Below, one piece after another: positions 13,994 through 26,476 of a stretch of 64,000 nucleotides of DNA (the first letter of the stretch is position 1; every line of letters begins with the position of its first letter). The notes beneath the pieces were generated by a model. It was not told the origin of the DNA. It made no database searches and saw nothing but the letters and a program-made list of their open reading frames with translations. Position numbers and translations under genes: made by a program. Origin of the DNA: Lenzites betulinus (Eukaryota > Basidiomycota > Agaricomycetes > Polyporales > Polyporaceae); assembly GCA_022264855.1 (NCBI GenBank), contig JABYQU010000048.1, positions 124,001 to 188,000 of the forward strand, given 5' to 3'.

Positions 13994-15776
13994 TCAGGTG
14001 GTCAGGGAGAACCTGGTACGAAGGGCTTGGATCGACGGGGAGAAGAAGTATTCGCCCCCCTTCGGGACGACCCACTGCATAGGGAGCGACAGCGTGCCAC
14101 CTGGGTTGTTCGGGTCCACGCCATTGATGGTGCGCACCCCGTCCTCGTTCGTCTGGCCGATGATTGCGTCAAAGCCGGGGAGAACACCGGGCTTATCGGG
14201 AAAGTCAATGGCGTTCGCCCACGCTATAGGCCAGAACTCTGTCAAAGGACGAGTAGCTGCAAACAAGAGAGGCGTACATTGCTGTATGAACTGGAAACCG
14301 TCCGCAAGTGCGCTCTGGTAGCAGACAAAGAGGAGGCCGCTGCGAGTCAACGTTAAGTGCTGAGGTACAACTAAGACGCAAGGCTGTTACTCGGACATAC
14401 CGTGCATTTGCAGGATCCGACGTTCCAGAGTCCGCCTCCGCCGTCGTAACCTCTGGCCCAAACTGAATCCCACGGCGCAGGATGCGATGACGCTCGGTAA
14501 ATTCGGGGTCGAGATCTGAACGCGGGTTCGTCTTGCGGGTGTGTGCTGCGAACGGGCAACGTTCTTCGCTGTTGGGGTCATATTGGAAGTTGTCATTCTT
14601 GGTCGGGTCCGTTCCCCACGCCGGGTTGTCCTGGAGAGGCGTGAGATCAATAGGAGCACCTGCAAGTGCAATCATCAGGATGACGATCAGTGTCGGCGAA
14701 GGAATGGGGAAGAAACTTGCCGCTTTTCCATCGTCCGACGAGACGGGCTCCGAGAAGCTCGCTCCCTTGCTCCGGGGTGAGGCCAATCGCCTGGATGGGA
14801 TTGTTCTTCAGGAAAGTGTCAAATTCTGGCACAAGCTGCGCCAGATAGCGGAATGCCATAAAACTCCCGTCGACAGCCCAGGAAGGACGAGAATCGGAGC
14901 TGAGATCGCCGTCACGGCCGCACAAAATGATGCCCTGTCGAACAGCCTCCTGGCCAGGGTTAGGCTTTACGTCGATTCCGGCCACCGCGGGCTGCGAGAT
15001 GCTGTCCAAGAAGCCAAAACTGATCCCGGAGTAAGAATGTGGAGCAGCATGGTAGAACGGAATACATACTGTTCATGGGCGTGCAGTGCACCAGGACGCA
15101 CAGAACCTGTAAGAGTCAAGATCTCGTGGAGACCGGCCTGCTGTCCAGAGCTGAAGATAGTCTCGATCTGCTGCCTCGTGGCGGTAACGGTAGCGTCGGA
15201 GTCGCCAGCGATCAAAATAACCCCATGGATCGTCTCTTTGAAGGCCGGCAGCCATTGATCCGGATCGAAACTTCCGTTGCCAGTCGCTGCACCACTGTCG
15301 CCCAAATTCCCTGCGTCGCTGAGCTGACCCTGTTGGAAGACAGTATCGCCGATGTCTTCGGTAATGCCTAACTGACGACTTCAAATCAGCAAAGCATTTT
15401 TGGTGACCACTCAGCACCTCCGAGTCGTAGTACCTTTCCTAAGCCAGCTTGAGAGAAGGCAATGTTGACGGCGGCAAGGGTCAACGTCTGCACGGGTGTG
15501 CCTCGCTGTTTTGCAGCGGTCTTCATCAACGCGATCTTCTGCCTCTGTACAAGAGCTTGCGGGGTGGTGGTGATAATCGGAATGAGCATTGCGAGGCTCC
15601 TCCGAAAGGCATCGACATTGTCGTCTATTTGGAAAAAGACAAAGTGTTGAGCTTTCTTTGCTAAACCAGCGCTGTATCAAACGTAAGTTTTGAAATCCGT
15701 CGACGAAGGAAGAAGGGACGGACACAATATCGCCCTGAATATTGGCCGGGTCGAACGGGGGTGGTGTAAGAGCCAT
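13994..15776 (-). CDS. DyP: DyP-type peroxidase 1 (GXXDG motif altered to GFLDS)
   Basis: Heme peroxidase of the dye-decolorizing family, which uses hydrogen peroxide to oxidise dyes, phenols and lignin-related aromatics. Seven exons join in phase (15776-15724, 15671-15434, 15371-15070, 15019-14721, 14659-14401, 14339-14278, 14223-13994) to 480 residues. Landmarks are PANIQGDI near the N-terminus, HGVILIAGD, LTGSVRPGA, SELLGARLVGRWKSG, CPFAAHTRKTNPR (proximal heme His) and C-terminal GGEYFFSPSI. The family signature GXXDG, whose Asp is the distal catalyst, reads GFLDS here: the Asp is kept and the second Gly is Ser. Intron 4 is GC-AG (donor GCAAGT). No signal peptide is visible, as in the other two copies. 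Exon layout is the same as in DyP2 and DyP3. Confidence 0.95.
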
Positions 15777-18225
15777 GCGTATATGTACTGGAAGGCAAGT
15801 GAAGCCTATCAGCCTGAGAGGAAGATAGGACTGGAGGAGGACGTACCTTGTGGTTGACGAAGGAATGTGGGGGAAGATATGCATGTCCATGGCTCGGTCG
15901 TTGGCTTTTATGCGCAAAACTCAACGCTGCTTCAAATGCGACATACGCAGGTAGAGGACAGCTGTGGAACTCTAGGAGATGTATTGTGCCATGTCTTCCA
16001 TACGATGTAGGACGCCGGCAGTCGAGCTGCCGGCGTTTATTGCGGCGTATTCGCGTTAGGGCGAGGCCGACGCGTCACACATGCATCATGATTCCGGGTT
16101 GCACGCTTCTGCTGTGGTGCAGAACGCTTCGTTCGACTCTCTCACAGCCTGCGGAGGTAAGATTGTGGCGAGATCAGTCTCGCGCAGAGAATATGTTCAG
16201 TCCGCGAACCTCAATGTTGGATGATTAGACGTCCGTGCTCCCCGTGGCAGGCTTGCTCAGAACGTCAAAATCAGGCGGACAGTGTCGATATGCGTAGGAT
16301 CGACGTTCATTTCGACACGTCGAAACCCAAATCCATTGGCACTCATCATTTGTTCGGGTATGGATTCTGGGAAGCCTTCACAATCGTCTATCGGACTGTT
16401 GCAAGGCCACTGAGTGTCAAGTAGTAAGTCGGCGGCGCATCCTTGAACTCCACTAGCACCGGCGGCGATTTATTAATCACTGCGTTTAGTGCAAAATCGA
16501 CATCCGCGGATATGATGAGGGTACGGGGGGTGTGCAAAGCATAGCAATCGGCGGCTATTTTACGTCGCGTTCCTTGGATATGTGCGAAAGTCGTTACATT
16601 CACCACGGCCATCGACGAAGTATGAGATCAGAGGTAGCCAGTCGTGGATATGCGTACAACATCGCGTCGCCTGAATCGCGCGCGCGCACGACGGGCATCA
16701 CACCGCTGGGACGATCTTGGATACATTTTGTAGAATATTCGAGAGACGTCGGCGAACACATATCGGGCGATGTCCGACGTGTGTCATGACGTGGGATGGG
16801 CCACATCGACGTATCATCGGATGCACATATTATGCCGGTCCAGGGCCGGGTTTAGTACGGGAGGCGCCCAATCCGAGTGTAAATTCAATGGCCATGATAC
16901 AACGATTCGTATTGCAGCGGGCTACAGAAGACTACTAGGATGGTACAGAACAGCTTCGCCCGATCCACCAGTGCGAGGCTTGGTCAGCCTCGAGTTCGCG
17001 AGGAAAGTAATGTACTAGTAGGGGGTGTAGATTTTGGGAATCCCGCTGCTCGGACTCGGAGAGCGCGACACGGCGGTGTCGGCCGCGGGATACAGGGGCG
17101 TATGAACAAATTCACCGCATGCGTCATGCGAGTCGGCAGGCGCTCAGGGCATCATCAATTAGACTGAGGTTGTTGCCTGGGTAGCAGAGCAGGAAATGAG
17201 ACTTGCTGCCAGACGAGTCGACGAGTCGGGGAAGGCTGGCGCATATTTAAGCCGAGGACGGGCTATGAAGTGCGTCAGTCGCTGCTGCATTCGCTCGGCC
17301 TGCTTCGTTCACGCACCGTCATGCCGTACCGATCCCTACAAGCTTCGACTCGCCCAGAGACACCCCAGGCCGAGACGCCAAGGCCAACTGGCATGCAGGC
17401 AGCGCCGAATAGTGGTAGTTCTGGTACAGAACCTGGAATCGTGGTTAGTATCACTGCGTGAACGGCTAAGTAGACACCTGCGTAGAATGGCCGCGGTTAT
17501 CATGAATATCACTTACATCGCCAGGAATGGGTATCTGACATAATATCGTGTGGGGATGGATAAATCCGTCCCGTTTCCTACCTAATAACCACGGGAGGAT
17601 ATCCTCCATCCCCACGGGATGGGCCGCGGGATCACCGAAGGTGAGATTCATGTAGACCCTAAGTCAGCGCCAAGGGGATTTGGCAGTACACCCCACGTTC
17701 GTTCCGGGATATGCTCAGGCGATTGAAGATCTCCGTGTGGCTACGATGATGCGGCATGGTGGATATCCACGGATATATATTGGTTAATATTATCGTCTAG
17801 CGCCGAAGTGTTTATCCTTTCATCGGGCGCTGCGCACACACACACACGGGGCAGTCGAATGGATCGTTGACTGCATATGACATATGTATTGGTTGGTATG
17901 AGCGGATAGCAGACGAGGAGGAGGGAAGTACAGTAAATATATAACGGGGCCAACCTATGAGACCGGCACACAATGCGTGCATGTATGGGAGAGCAATGTA
18001 TATTGCCTATCGATGGACGTACCTGGCGGGTAGCGGGCGGTGGCCTGGTAGAGATGGCCACCGCTGATGCCGTACACGGCAGGCAGTCGCTTGGTACGAG
18101 GGAGCTGCGGAAGGGGGGATGTGGTACGAGGCTGCGAGGCTCGCAGACCTCCTGGTACGCGTGTGAGATGTCAGATCACAGCATACGATGTGCACGGGCA
18201 AACGATACACTTACCTTGATGCGCG
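15777..18225. other. 2.4-kb intergenic region, no gene supported
   Basis: Region upstream of DyP1 and downstream of the unknown gene at 18.2-18.8 kb. A short CA run lies at 17835-17847. Frames on both strands are short and do not read like family proteins. The DyP1 promoter should lie at its left end. Confidence 0.4.
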
Positions 18226-18794
18226 TTATGACCGCGAGGACATCCCTCCAAGCACGCTCGGCGGGCAGGGGGTCGGCGCGGGTGTGGTGACAAGGGGATA
18301 CACGATTTTCTCCAGCCATTCATAGCTTCGGATGAATTCCAAGGTTTGGCCCCGCGCAAGACGCAAGCTTTGCAGCCATGTTGGGGCCGAATACCGGCAC
18401 TCGTCCCCAACGAAATCAGCAAGGAATACCCTGACTGAGGTCATGAACATCCTCGGTTCCAGAACCAGATGTAGCTTGTAAGTTGACAGGACCTGAAAGA
18501 TTCCCTCCACAGCGCCCTGCAACTAGTTAGCTATACGGATTAATTGATAGTCATATCACTTACGCAGATCTCCTGCGAGACTAATCGGACCACTACATTG
18601 TGAATCGGCTCTTGGTTCTTCAGGTGCTTGAGTCCGAGGAAGTCGTTCTCAAGAAGCGCCGCCGTGAACAGCTCAGCGGGCAAGCTTGGCTCGCGGGGAT
18701 CGCGTGGTCGGGCTAGGAGATCGCGCGGGCGAAGGATACGACGAGGAAGCAGCCTGATCTTGTATGGGAGGAAAGTGCGAGGTCTGGACGCCAT
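18226..18794 (-). CDS. Unknown protein, paralogue 1 of the pair around the transposase
   Basis: Two-exon gene with start ATG at 18794; an intron of about 40-60 bp ends near 18520, and the stop is at 18226. Exon 1 reads RPRDLLARPRDPREPSLPAE and exon 2 contains LEPRMFM, LADFVGDE and SAPTWLQSL. The gene at 26.5-27.4 kb shares this framework (RPRDLLA, LEPGMFM, FVGDE, SAPTWL, similar intron position), so the two are paralogues. There is no recognisable domain, signal peptide or membrane helix. The conserved FVGDE and SAPTWL blocks, retained in two diverged copies, argue for selection on the protein. It lies upstream of the coiled-coil transposon gene, on the opposite strand. The 3' end may include another exon. 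Confidence 0.5.
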
Positions 18795-19400
18795 AGCGAG
18801 GACGTGATGGGTCGGGAGAGGGAGAGCTCTAAGGCAGGCGGACCACATACCTCCATTTTAACTTCCTCTTGAGCAGCACAAGGGCAGACACGTCATGGTT
18901 CCCTATGTTTGTGTACTACGTTGCACGCGGGGGGATGCAGAATAACACTAGAGTGGATGTGCGTGTACGTGAGCTTGCGGGCGCTCAACTCGGACAAGTG
19001 GTGGATGCGGAATAACCCCGTGGAGATTTGGGATCACACTGGCGGCTATGCGCATACTATTCATGGATTACACTCCTTAGGAAACTTGCCGTTCCGCCGG
19101 GGCTATTCAACAACTACTTGGCATATCCGCGTGGCTATTCAGGTAACCCCACGTCCCCGCGGTGAAATCACGTCGTGCAATCTTGTGCTTAACGCAGTGT
19201 ATGCAATGAGCACAGTGGTAGGCGAGATAGTGGCGCACTTACTCACAGCTGGTGTAGGGATCCAGACCATTCATCTCCTTGCCTCCGGGAGTGGACATGC
19301 AAACAGCAATGAGCTTGTTGTCGATCCTTCAAGTGAACGCCGGTAGTGTATGCACAGTCGCCACCTGCCACAGGGTGTTGGGCTGAAACGTAGTTTTGAT

Positions 19401-21517
19401 ATGACACAGACACCGTTCATGGGCACGCAAGATGGGAGTGGCGCAGGAATAGTCGAAACAGGATATTCACGTAAGCAAAGCTCTGTAGCGTCACTTTGGG
19501 TGAGAAGACTTACAGTGACGATGGGTACAGAAGGATCGACAAGAGCGACAAACTCAAACAACCTGCCGGCTCTGGCGCCGGGAGACGTTCAACAGCATTC
19601 GATGGCGGGCGGCATGGGCACCAGCCCGATTATGCGGTCGTTGCCGGTGCCGTGGAATATGGGGATGATTGGTGACCCAAGTATGCTGGGGGCGAGGACG
19701 ATTAATATAGACGAGCATACTGTTGCAGGTGAGTGACAATGCTATGACCAGCGGCGACGTACAGAGTATCATTCTTCAGACTCGGCAGGTATCTCATCGA
19801 GCACTCGAAGTTCACACCCAGTACTGTCCGACGCTGTCATCGATCCAGCTTTGCGGGAGCCAGTTCGCGAAATATCGACAGGCTTGGCACCGGACACACG
19901 GCATGCAGATCAAGGGACGATGGGCGGGGCACTTGCAGGGCGACGTCGCCGCCATGAGACTTCATCTGAGGATGATCAACAAGTCGATGTCACAACGTCA
20001 GATAGTGAGCATGACAGTCGATCACATGTTGGAGGCTCACAGGATGGCGAGGGTGGGGTGTTGACAGCGGAGGAGAAAGCTGAGGTGAAACGGCTGGCGA
20101 AGGCGCAGGCAGAAGAGATGGTCAGGAAAGCGCTTGCAGGACTCGAGAAGCAGTATAAGCGTGCTCGTACGAAGAGGGCCAAGGCACCTACGAACCTCGT
20201 GGTGAGTGAGCGGAGGTGCGGTGAGTGCAGCAGAGGTTAACCTGGTATGTAGAGAGCCGTGCAGCATGAGATGTATGCTTTGATGGGCCTCGAGCGCAGG
20301 TTGGGTTCGCAGCGTACTAAGAAGCTGCACGTCGCACTGCCTGAGCCGCTTGCACCCGGGGTCGAAGGCCGGTTTGCGCCAGATGGAAAGACGCGTTGGT
20401 ACAACCCTGACTGGGACGCACGTGTGGACGTTGGCGTGAACCTTGAGTTCATTACAGCTGTCCGAGATCTGATTCGTGAGAAAGGCGGTAAGTGTGTTGT
20501 GCCCGCAAATGAAGAGTAGATGTACTAACATGGTGTGGCGGCAGGCATAAAGCACGGGCTCCCTAGTGAGCTGACTGAGAACGACGAGCTAATCATTAAG
20601 GCGGCACACACATACTTTCGAAGTCTGCGTCGACGTTATCAGGCCGACCACAACGCGGAGGCGAAGGCGAAGTACGAGAACAAGCTGCAAGCTGACAAAC
20701 ATTATCAGCGTCGACGTCGCGTGAGTTTGTCATGCTCGTGCTGTGTCCGAAGAGCGAAACATCACAATGACTGACTGAACTGATAGCGAACCGACATCCT
20801 GCGTGAGGGAGTGCTACCTTTCCGCAAGGTGTTCGGAAGGGGGATGACAGAGGGTGTCGATGAGCTCGTGATATCACCCTGGCAGAGTTCTGAAGACAGC
20901 GGGAATGTTGATGGTGATCGGAGCGCTCGCGAAGATGAACGAAGGAAGGCAGGCGCGGGCACACATGCTTTGGAGCTACGAACGCTGCGGTGGAAGAGTC
21001 AGAAGGTGAGCAGTGCATGCAAATGAACGTAGTGTGTCGGTCATGCCTGATCACGTTGACCTAGATGAGAATGCTGTACCTGGTCCTTGCAGTCTTCGGA
21101 CGGTTCCAAGCAGAGCGGGGCGAGGAGGTTGACGAGGACACAATGGAAGACTTCACAGCGGAGGAACGCGATGCTTACCTTGAGCAATTGCGCACTGCGG
21201 TGCGTACATGGCGCAGCGTATCCATAAGCCGGAACCAGCAATTCGACAGATTTCGCGGGCCGGTGGTGAATGACTTCGACATTCCTCGTGAGGACAAGCA
21301 TCGTCGTCCAATCTACAAGGAATGCATCAGCCGGAAATGGGCGAAGGAGACGAGCGAGCATACACAGGTGTACAAGGCTGCAGGGAAGTGCCCAGCGACG
21401 TTCACGATCTTCGATCTTGAACTTCCGATGGACTTGCTGCCGGAGCTGGATCAGGAGTGGATGAAGAAGGTGGAAACGACAGACTTTAGTGAGAGCGGCG
21501 AGGACGCGTTGGCATAG
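19401..21517 (+). CDS. Uncharacterised coiled-coil protein convergent with the Tnp2 transposase
   Basis: Multi-exon gene of roughly 480 codons. Exon 1 starts at 19401 (MTQTPFMGTQDGSG). Later exons carry an acidic, Ser-rich part (SSEDDQQVDVTTSDSEHD), a charged coiled coil (LTAEEKAEVKRLAKAQAEE), then ALMGLERRLGSQRTKKLHV, PDGKTRWYNPDWD, HTYFRSLRRRYQADH, a globular part and an acidic C-terminus. No catalytic motif is recognised. It ends 83 bp from the transposase 3' end on the other strand. In Tnp2/CACTA elements a second, non-catalytic DNA-binding gene is common (TnpA in plants), so a transposon accessory role is inferred from position only; a host gene next to the insertion is the alternative. 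Exons join in phase where checked. Confidence 0.65.
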
Positions 21518-21599
21518 ATATGGCTACACAGTTGTATTAATGGGGTCTGCTAGATTGCGCTGAGAATTGAATGGGCTGTATGGATCGCACACTAGAGTA

Positions 21600-24500
21600 T
21601 CAGTGTGAAGTACTATCAATCAGTGAGTGCGGACGTACATTTCGGGAGACAGGCATGGTGATATAGCAGCGTTGCTGGTGGATGCTTGTCGTGTAATAGG
21701 CAATCGGTGAGAGAATGTCGCGGAGAGGAACGATGGTGCTGGGTGCAGGCTCCGAAGCGGGGTCAAGGTACTGATCAACTTCCCACAGCTGTAGCATGAA
21801 TGCGTGTGCGCTGTCATGGGAAGGGGAATCAGACAAGAACTCAAATATGGCATATTCATAGAGACGTACCAGTGCTCCCACGGAGTCCCCGAAAACGAGA
21901 CAGCTGCTGGATGAAGCCAGCGAACGTATACGAACATTTCATGCCCATGCCCAGCTACTGGTCCCGGTGCACCATCGTACTGTATGATGGTCTGTATACA
22001 GCCTACCCATGTGGAACCCGCCTCAGTGGTACGGATGAGTGCGAAGGAGTTGTGGTCATCCATACAGCGACTTGCTGCGTAGTAACGGGAGCTACCAATG
22101 ACCACATAGTCGAAAACCGTAGCGATGTTCTTGAGCATGAGGGCTCCAGGATGAGGCGCAAGCGTGATTTCCGAATGGTAGCCCAGTAGAGGGTAACGTA
22201 CTTGCATATATGCCAAGAGGGCGTAGTAGACCGGGATGCTGAGTCGCTCGCGAGTGAAGCGAGGGCTGAACGAGAGCAGAACATTGTCTGGGACTGATTG
22301 GTCAGTACTACTACTAGTAGCTTGAAGCACGACAACATAGGTCACATACCGTCTTGATAGGCCTCTTCAAGATCCTCTGCTAGCTGTTGCAATGTTCCCC
22401 GACTGTCTGCCGCCGCATCTCGCATAACGGAACAGCTCTCATGAATCATTGTACCGATCGGTTGTTGAAGACCCTCGGAAAGCTGGTAGAGAGAGACATA
22501 AGCCGAAATCTAAGACATGGGACAACGACTCACCAACCGCTGAAGTCTTCCTGCACGGCAGTACTCTCGGAAGAACGTGCACTCAATTTCACCTCCATTA
22601 TGGTTGTTCGTGTGATAGCCTTTCAGAATCTTGTTCAACCGCTCGAAAATGAATGTCCAGAACCCACGAAGCGGTCCGTAATCGCGGATAAACTCAGGCG
22701 TGTGCGTCGCGTAGTGATGGTTTGGACGGATCACATCTGCCCCATAAAGCTATCACAAACCGTCTTCAGCACAGAGGAAGGACTAGCATGACAACACAAA
22801 GAAGCTAGTTGCGCACCTCAACCAACTCCTGGCAATATTCACGGATCAGGGTGTCTGCCATCATGATTTGCTCCTCGGTTACTGTGTCCGATAGAAAGAG
22901 GCGCAGGGCACCGCATAGCTTGAGAAAGGTCAGCAAATCACGCTGGTGTAGAGACGAGCCCTTCAACGAGCCATCAATAGCTGCATCATTGTCAATGTCG
23001 TCATCCCAATCGTCGTCGTCGTCATCTAACTCAGCGCCTGCATCGTCGGCCTCGAGGATGAGATCCTACAAACTAAGTGAGCTTTCGTGACATAGTATTG
23101 CATGGCATATCGAGAGTTTGTCGCTTCGAGCACTCACCTTCGCCTTTTCCGTTGGTATGCGAATGCGAGTAGAGCGCCGGGCCGCCCCCTGGTCCAAGTG
23201 CAGCTGATCATCTCGGTGTCTGGTGAGTGTGGGACGACCACGCTTCTTCGCTCTACTCTGAGCTTTGCGCCGGGCGACCCGTGATTGTATCGTATCGTTT
23301 CGGACACGAAAGAAGCTGGATTCATCACCAGTATTTGGGCCGTCGATGCCTTGCCAAAGTTCAGGAAGCTGATGAGGTCTTGTCAGAGCGTAGGATTAAC
23401 ATTGAAGAGCATAGCGCATACCGCCAGTGGACCCACTACAGTTGCTAAAATCAGCCACTGATCCGCTGTTAACGACCCTCCTGCAGGCTCTCCAATCAAA
23501 CGTGGCAGACGGCCAAGCTTTGAGGGTAGAACGACCTAAGAATCTCACATTAGATGTATACTATGACAGGTTATTGAGCAACTGTACCTCACCAAGAATC
23601 TCGTGGAGGCGGCGGATTTCCCGAGATTTTCGAAATATTTTCAGTTGGATCCAAATATGGTAGAAATGTGTCTTTACGACTCCTGTATGCTACACGTCAG
23701 CACACACAAAGATGAAGCGATATAAACTATACCGAGGAATAAGTTATGCATGGGATCGACGACGATCATCCGCTGGAAGTGGAAATAGGGGAGGCGCGCG
23801 AGCTCCGACCATCGTGTTGCGTATGCTGACGCCAACTCCTCGCGCGCATGAGATGTAAGGGTTGCCTTATAATCAGCCATAAGGCCACGGTGATGTTCAT
23901 CAGTTCGCTCTCGAAAGCCTGTCAATCGAAAGTGAATGCCATATGAGTATGATATGTCTAAACCATACCGTATACACTTTGAAACCCACCATGATGCATG
24001 AATGCTTCCTTTGTTGCTTTCTTCCCTTGAGAGATCCAGTCGCGTGTGCAGAAGAAGCTGTGCGTGTGGGAGCCATACCCGCCTAACTTGTGAGCGGCAG
24101 GTTTGTCGCAGAATACGCCTACGAGTATCACTCGAATGCGGCGCCCGGCTGGGTGAGAGGCAGTAGGTAACACAACCCCATCACGCCAGAGCCGGATCAG
24201 TTCATTGACTATGACCCGCAGGAACCGCTGAGTCTGATCGGGATTTGATTCCTTTGGGCCCGGGATGATCATCGACAAGAGCAGGTTACTTGCACGATAC
24301 CTTCCGGCATGGCCCCGGAGAGTCGATGAGCTTCAATATCAATATGAAACGATGACACTAACATACCGTAGAGACGGGGGCAGGTTGACTATGTTGAAAG
24401 ACATAGGGCATGAGGTGTAAGACGGTGATATTAGACTACGGAGATATGAGAACCTATGAAATATTGACTCGTTGGCAACTTATCGAGCACAGCAATGTAT

Positions 24501-26100
24501 GACACATACCAGTCGACGCCCAAGGCTACCCCGATGCGTATCTCTCCATCAGGGTCAGCCTCCAGTTCGTGTCGAAAGAACGGCTTCCCATCCGGTCCAA
24601 GTAACTCGCGGCTGATAGCACCATCAAAGAAGTCATTGAAGATGCGTGAGGAACGCTTACGCTTGCGCCATCCTGCGAGCGCGTCTTCCATCCCAGGTTG
24701 TTGAAGAAGCTCCGCCAGTTGATCGGTCAGCGACCTTGCTGGTGTCTGAAGATAGGGTGTGGCGCGTGGTCGCCTGGCCTCCCCTCGCCGGGTTCCTGGA
24801 GGGTGTTCCTCATCCTTGAACAGAGGATGCCCGCATTCGACACAGCATGCGTGGACATTGTTGCTAATACTTTCCGGGTACACCTCTAGGCACTGGGGGC
24901 ATGTCGGATACATGTAGATGTCGGGTTCAAGCTTGAGAAGCGAGAGACTGCTTGCAAGCGTAGTCCGTAGAGATGGGACAAGACGAGCCTGGCCGAGTTC
25001 TGCAAGCATGAACCCAATCACTGTCAGCATCGCATCGCAGAAACGAAATGGGACATGCGCAGCGACATGGAGCCAGGACACAAGGAGCATGGCAAGGAGG
25101 GGGACCGGGTGGCCAGTGCTGGACGTGAAAACATCTTGTGCTACGTTCCACACCGTCGCAGCCCGGCGGGGAATGACGAATGGATCGGGCTCATTGAGCT
25201 TTGCCAGAGCATCCGCGTTAAGAGGAATGAAGGTGGTCGCTTCCGATGCGCCCTCGCTGACCAGTGTTGCCCCTGGAGTGTGCGATTGGGCACAGGAGTC
25301 GATCATCGGTGGTGCCGGTAGAGGTTCAGCCTGACTGCCGTCACCCCCCGGGCCACTTTCCTCCCATTCGTCATCCATGGTCTCGACCGCAAGCTCTGCT
25401 ATTTCGCAAGTTAGCGACAGGCCTTTCACCAGTAAACCGACACGTCACTTACCTGTTCCAGCATCTGTCATGTCAGCGGCGGACAATACAGCCGTAGCGC
25501 GATCTGTGTCCATGTGCGAGTTTCCACAGACATGGGGTGGGGGCGACACAAGGTTGCTGGTGTTAATGATGACGCTGGGGTGGGGAGCACTGGGGGTTGA
25601 AGGAGAAGTATGCGCCTCTTGCCAAGGCGTGAGAGGATTGGAGATGAACGCCCAGAACCGGGGGATGACAGTGCGGGCAACCGAAGACTGTGGTCCGGCA
25701 GAGCTGATTGCCTCCGAGTCCGGCCGAATTTTCCCATTCAAGTTTAGGTTTTCATCCTGGGACGCTCCTAGCGATGCCACCGCGGGCTCTTCCTATCAAG
25801 ACACATTGTCAACATCTTCACTTATTGAGCAGCGACCCTCTATACGTACCTCTCCTTCACAAGATACCATGCTGATATGACAAGCTGTGTCTTGTATACT
25901 CGTCTCATTCAGACTAGCTTGGACCTCCGGCCTTGGGTCCCATGTGTGCTCTGCTCTAAGCTGCCGTGCTCTAAGTCCGACGGTGCTAGACCTCTCTTGA
26001 CGCCTCATCGCATGGTAGTGGCTGTTCCGCGTCGAACGTGGTTGCCAAGCTCCCTTGCAATGTAGGCACAAACACTTGACATAGTTTCTCTGAAGAATGT
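21600..26100 (-). CDS. Tnp2-type (CACTA/EnSpm-like) transposase
   Basis: DDE-type transposase of the Tnp2 family common in agaricomycetes. It is read from many minus-strand exons, 5' to 3': a Cys/His-rich start (CLCLHCKGAWQPRSTRNSHY, about 26070-26010), a variable Ser/Pro region, then the exon at 25429-24431 with a zinc-binding pattern (MYPTCPQCLEVYPES then CCVECGHPLF) and GVALGVDWYVSYIA. It continues with LSMIIPGPKESNPDQ (24270), VILVGVFCDKPAAHKLGGYG, RMIVVDPMHNLFLG (23770), and C-terminal DVIRPNHHYATHTPEFIRDY and LNKILKGYHTNNHNGGEIE (22600). No stop is seen inside exons I followed, so it could be active, but I did not verify every splice. Start and exact end are approximate. Confidence 0.85.
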
Positions 26101-26476
26101 CGAGTTAGTACTTATTGGATCGGCAACGCAAGCGTTAAGACGAACTGGAGGCATGAGCGATGCGGGACACTTGAGCACACAAGCTTACGGGCGCTCCGGC
26201 GAGGGCAGGGGGGAGAGTGGATCGAATCAGAAGAGCGAGATGGGCGTACTCAGCTGTTTCGAAAGGGGTATATAAACGAAAAAGTCGACAATGCGTCGCT
26301 GGCCTCGGATACACGCCGTCGTAGGGTCCAGAAGATTTCGAGTATCAAATATTGACGAGTACTGTGGCACACAGCTGCGAAATATAGTTCTAAGTTTATC
26401 CCGGCCGCCTTATGCTCATCTGCTTCGCTAATAGTTCATGACGCTCATAGCAAACTGTGATCATATGCATTCGTCT

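Larger units (their letters stand above)
19401..26100. mobile_element. Tnp2-class DNA transposon, borders not defined
   Basis: The transposase and the convergent coiled-coil gene form a plausible two-gene class II element of about 7 kb. I searched the flanks by eye for terminal inverted repeats starting CACT and for short target duplications and found none I can defend. The limits given are only the outer ends of the two genes, and the real element could extend to include one or both unknown paralogues. Confidence 0.6.

Noticed and set aside
17835..17847. CA dinucleotide run
   Set aside because: Only about six repeats; too short to be a noteworthy microsatellite.
18972..26196. Near-identical 15-mers AGCTTGCGGGCGCTC (18972) and AGCTTACGGGCGCTC (26182) flanking the transposon genes, considered as terminal repeats
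   Set aside because: They are in direct orientation, differ by one base, and matches of this length are expected by chance in 64 kb; no target duplication accompanies them.
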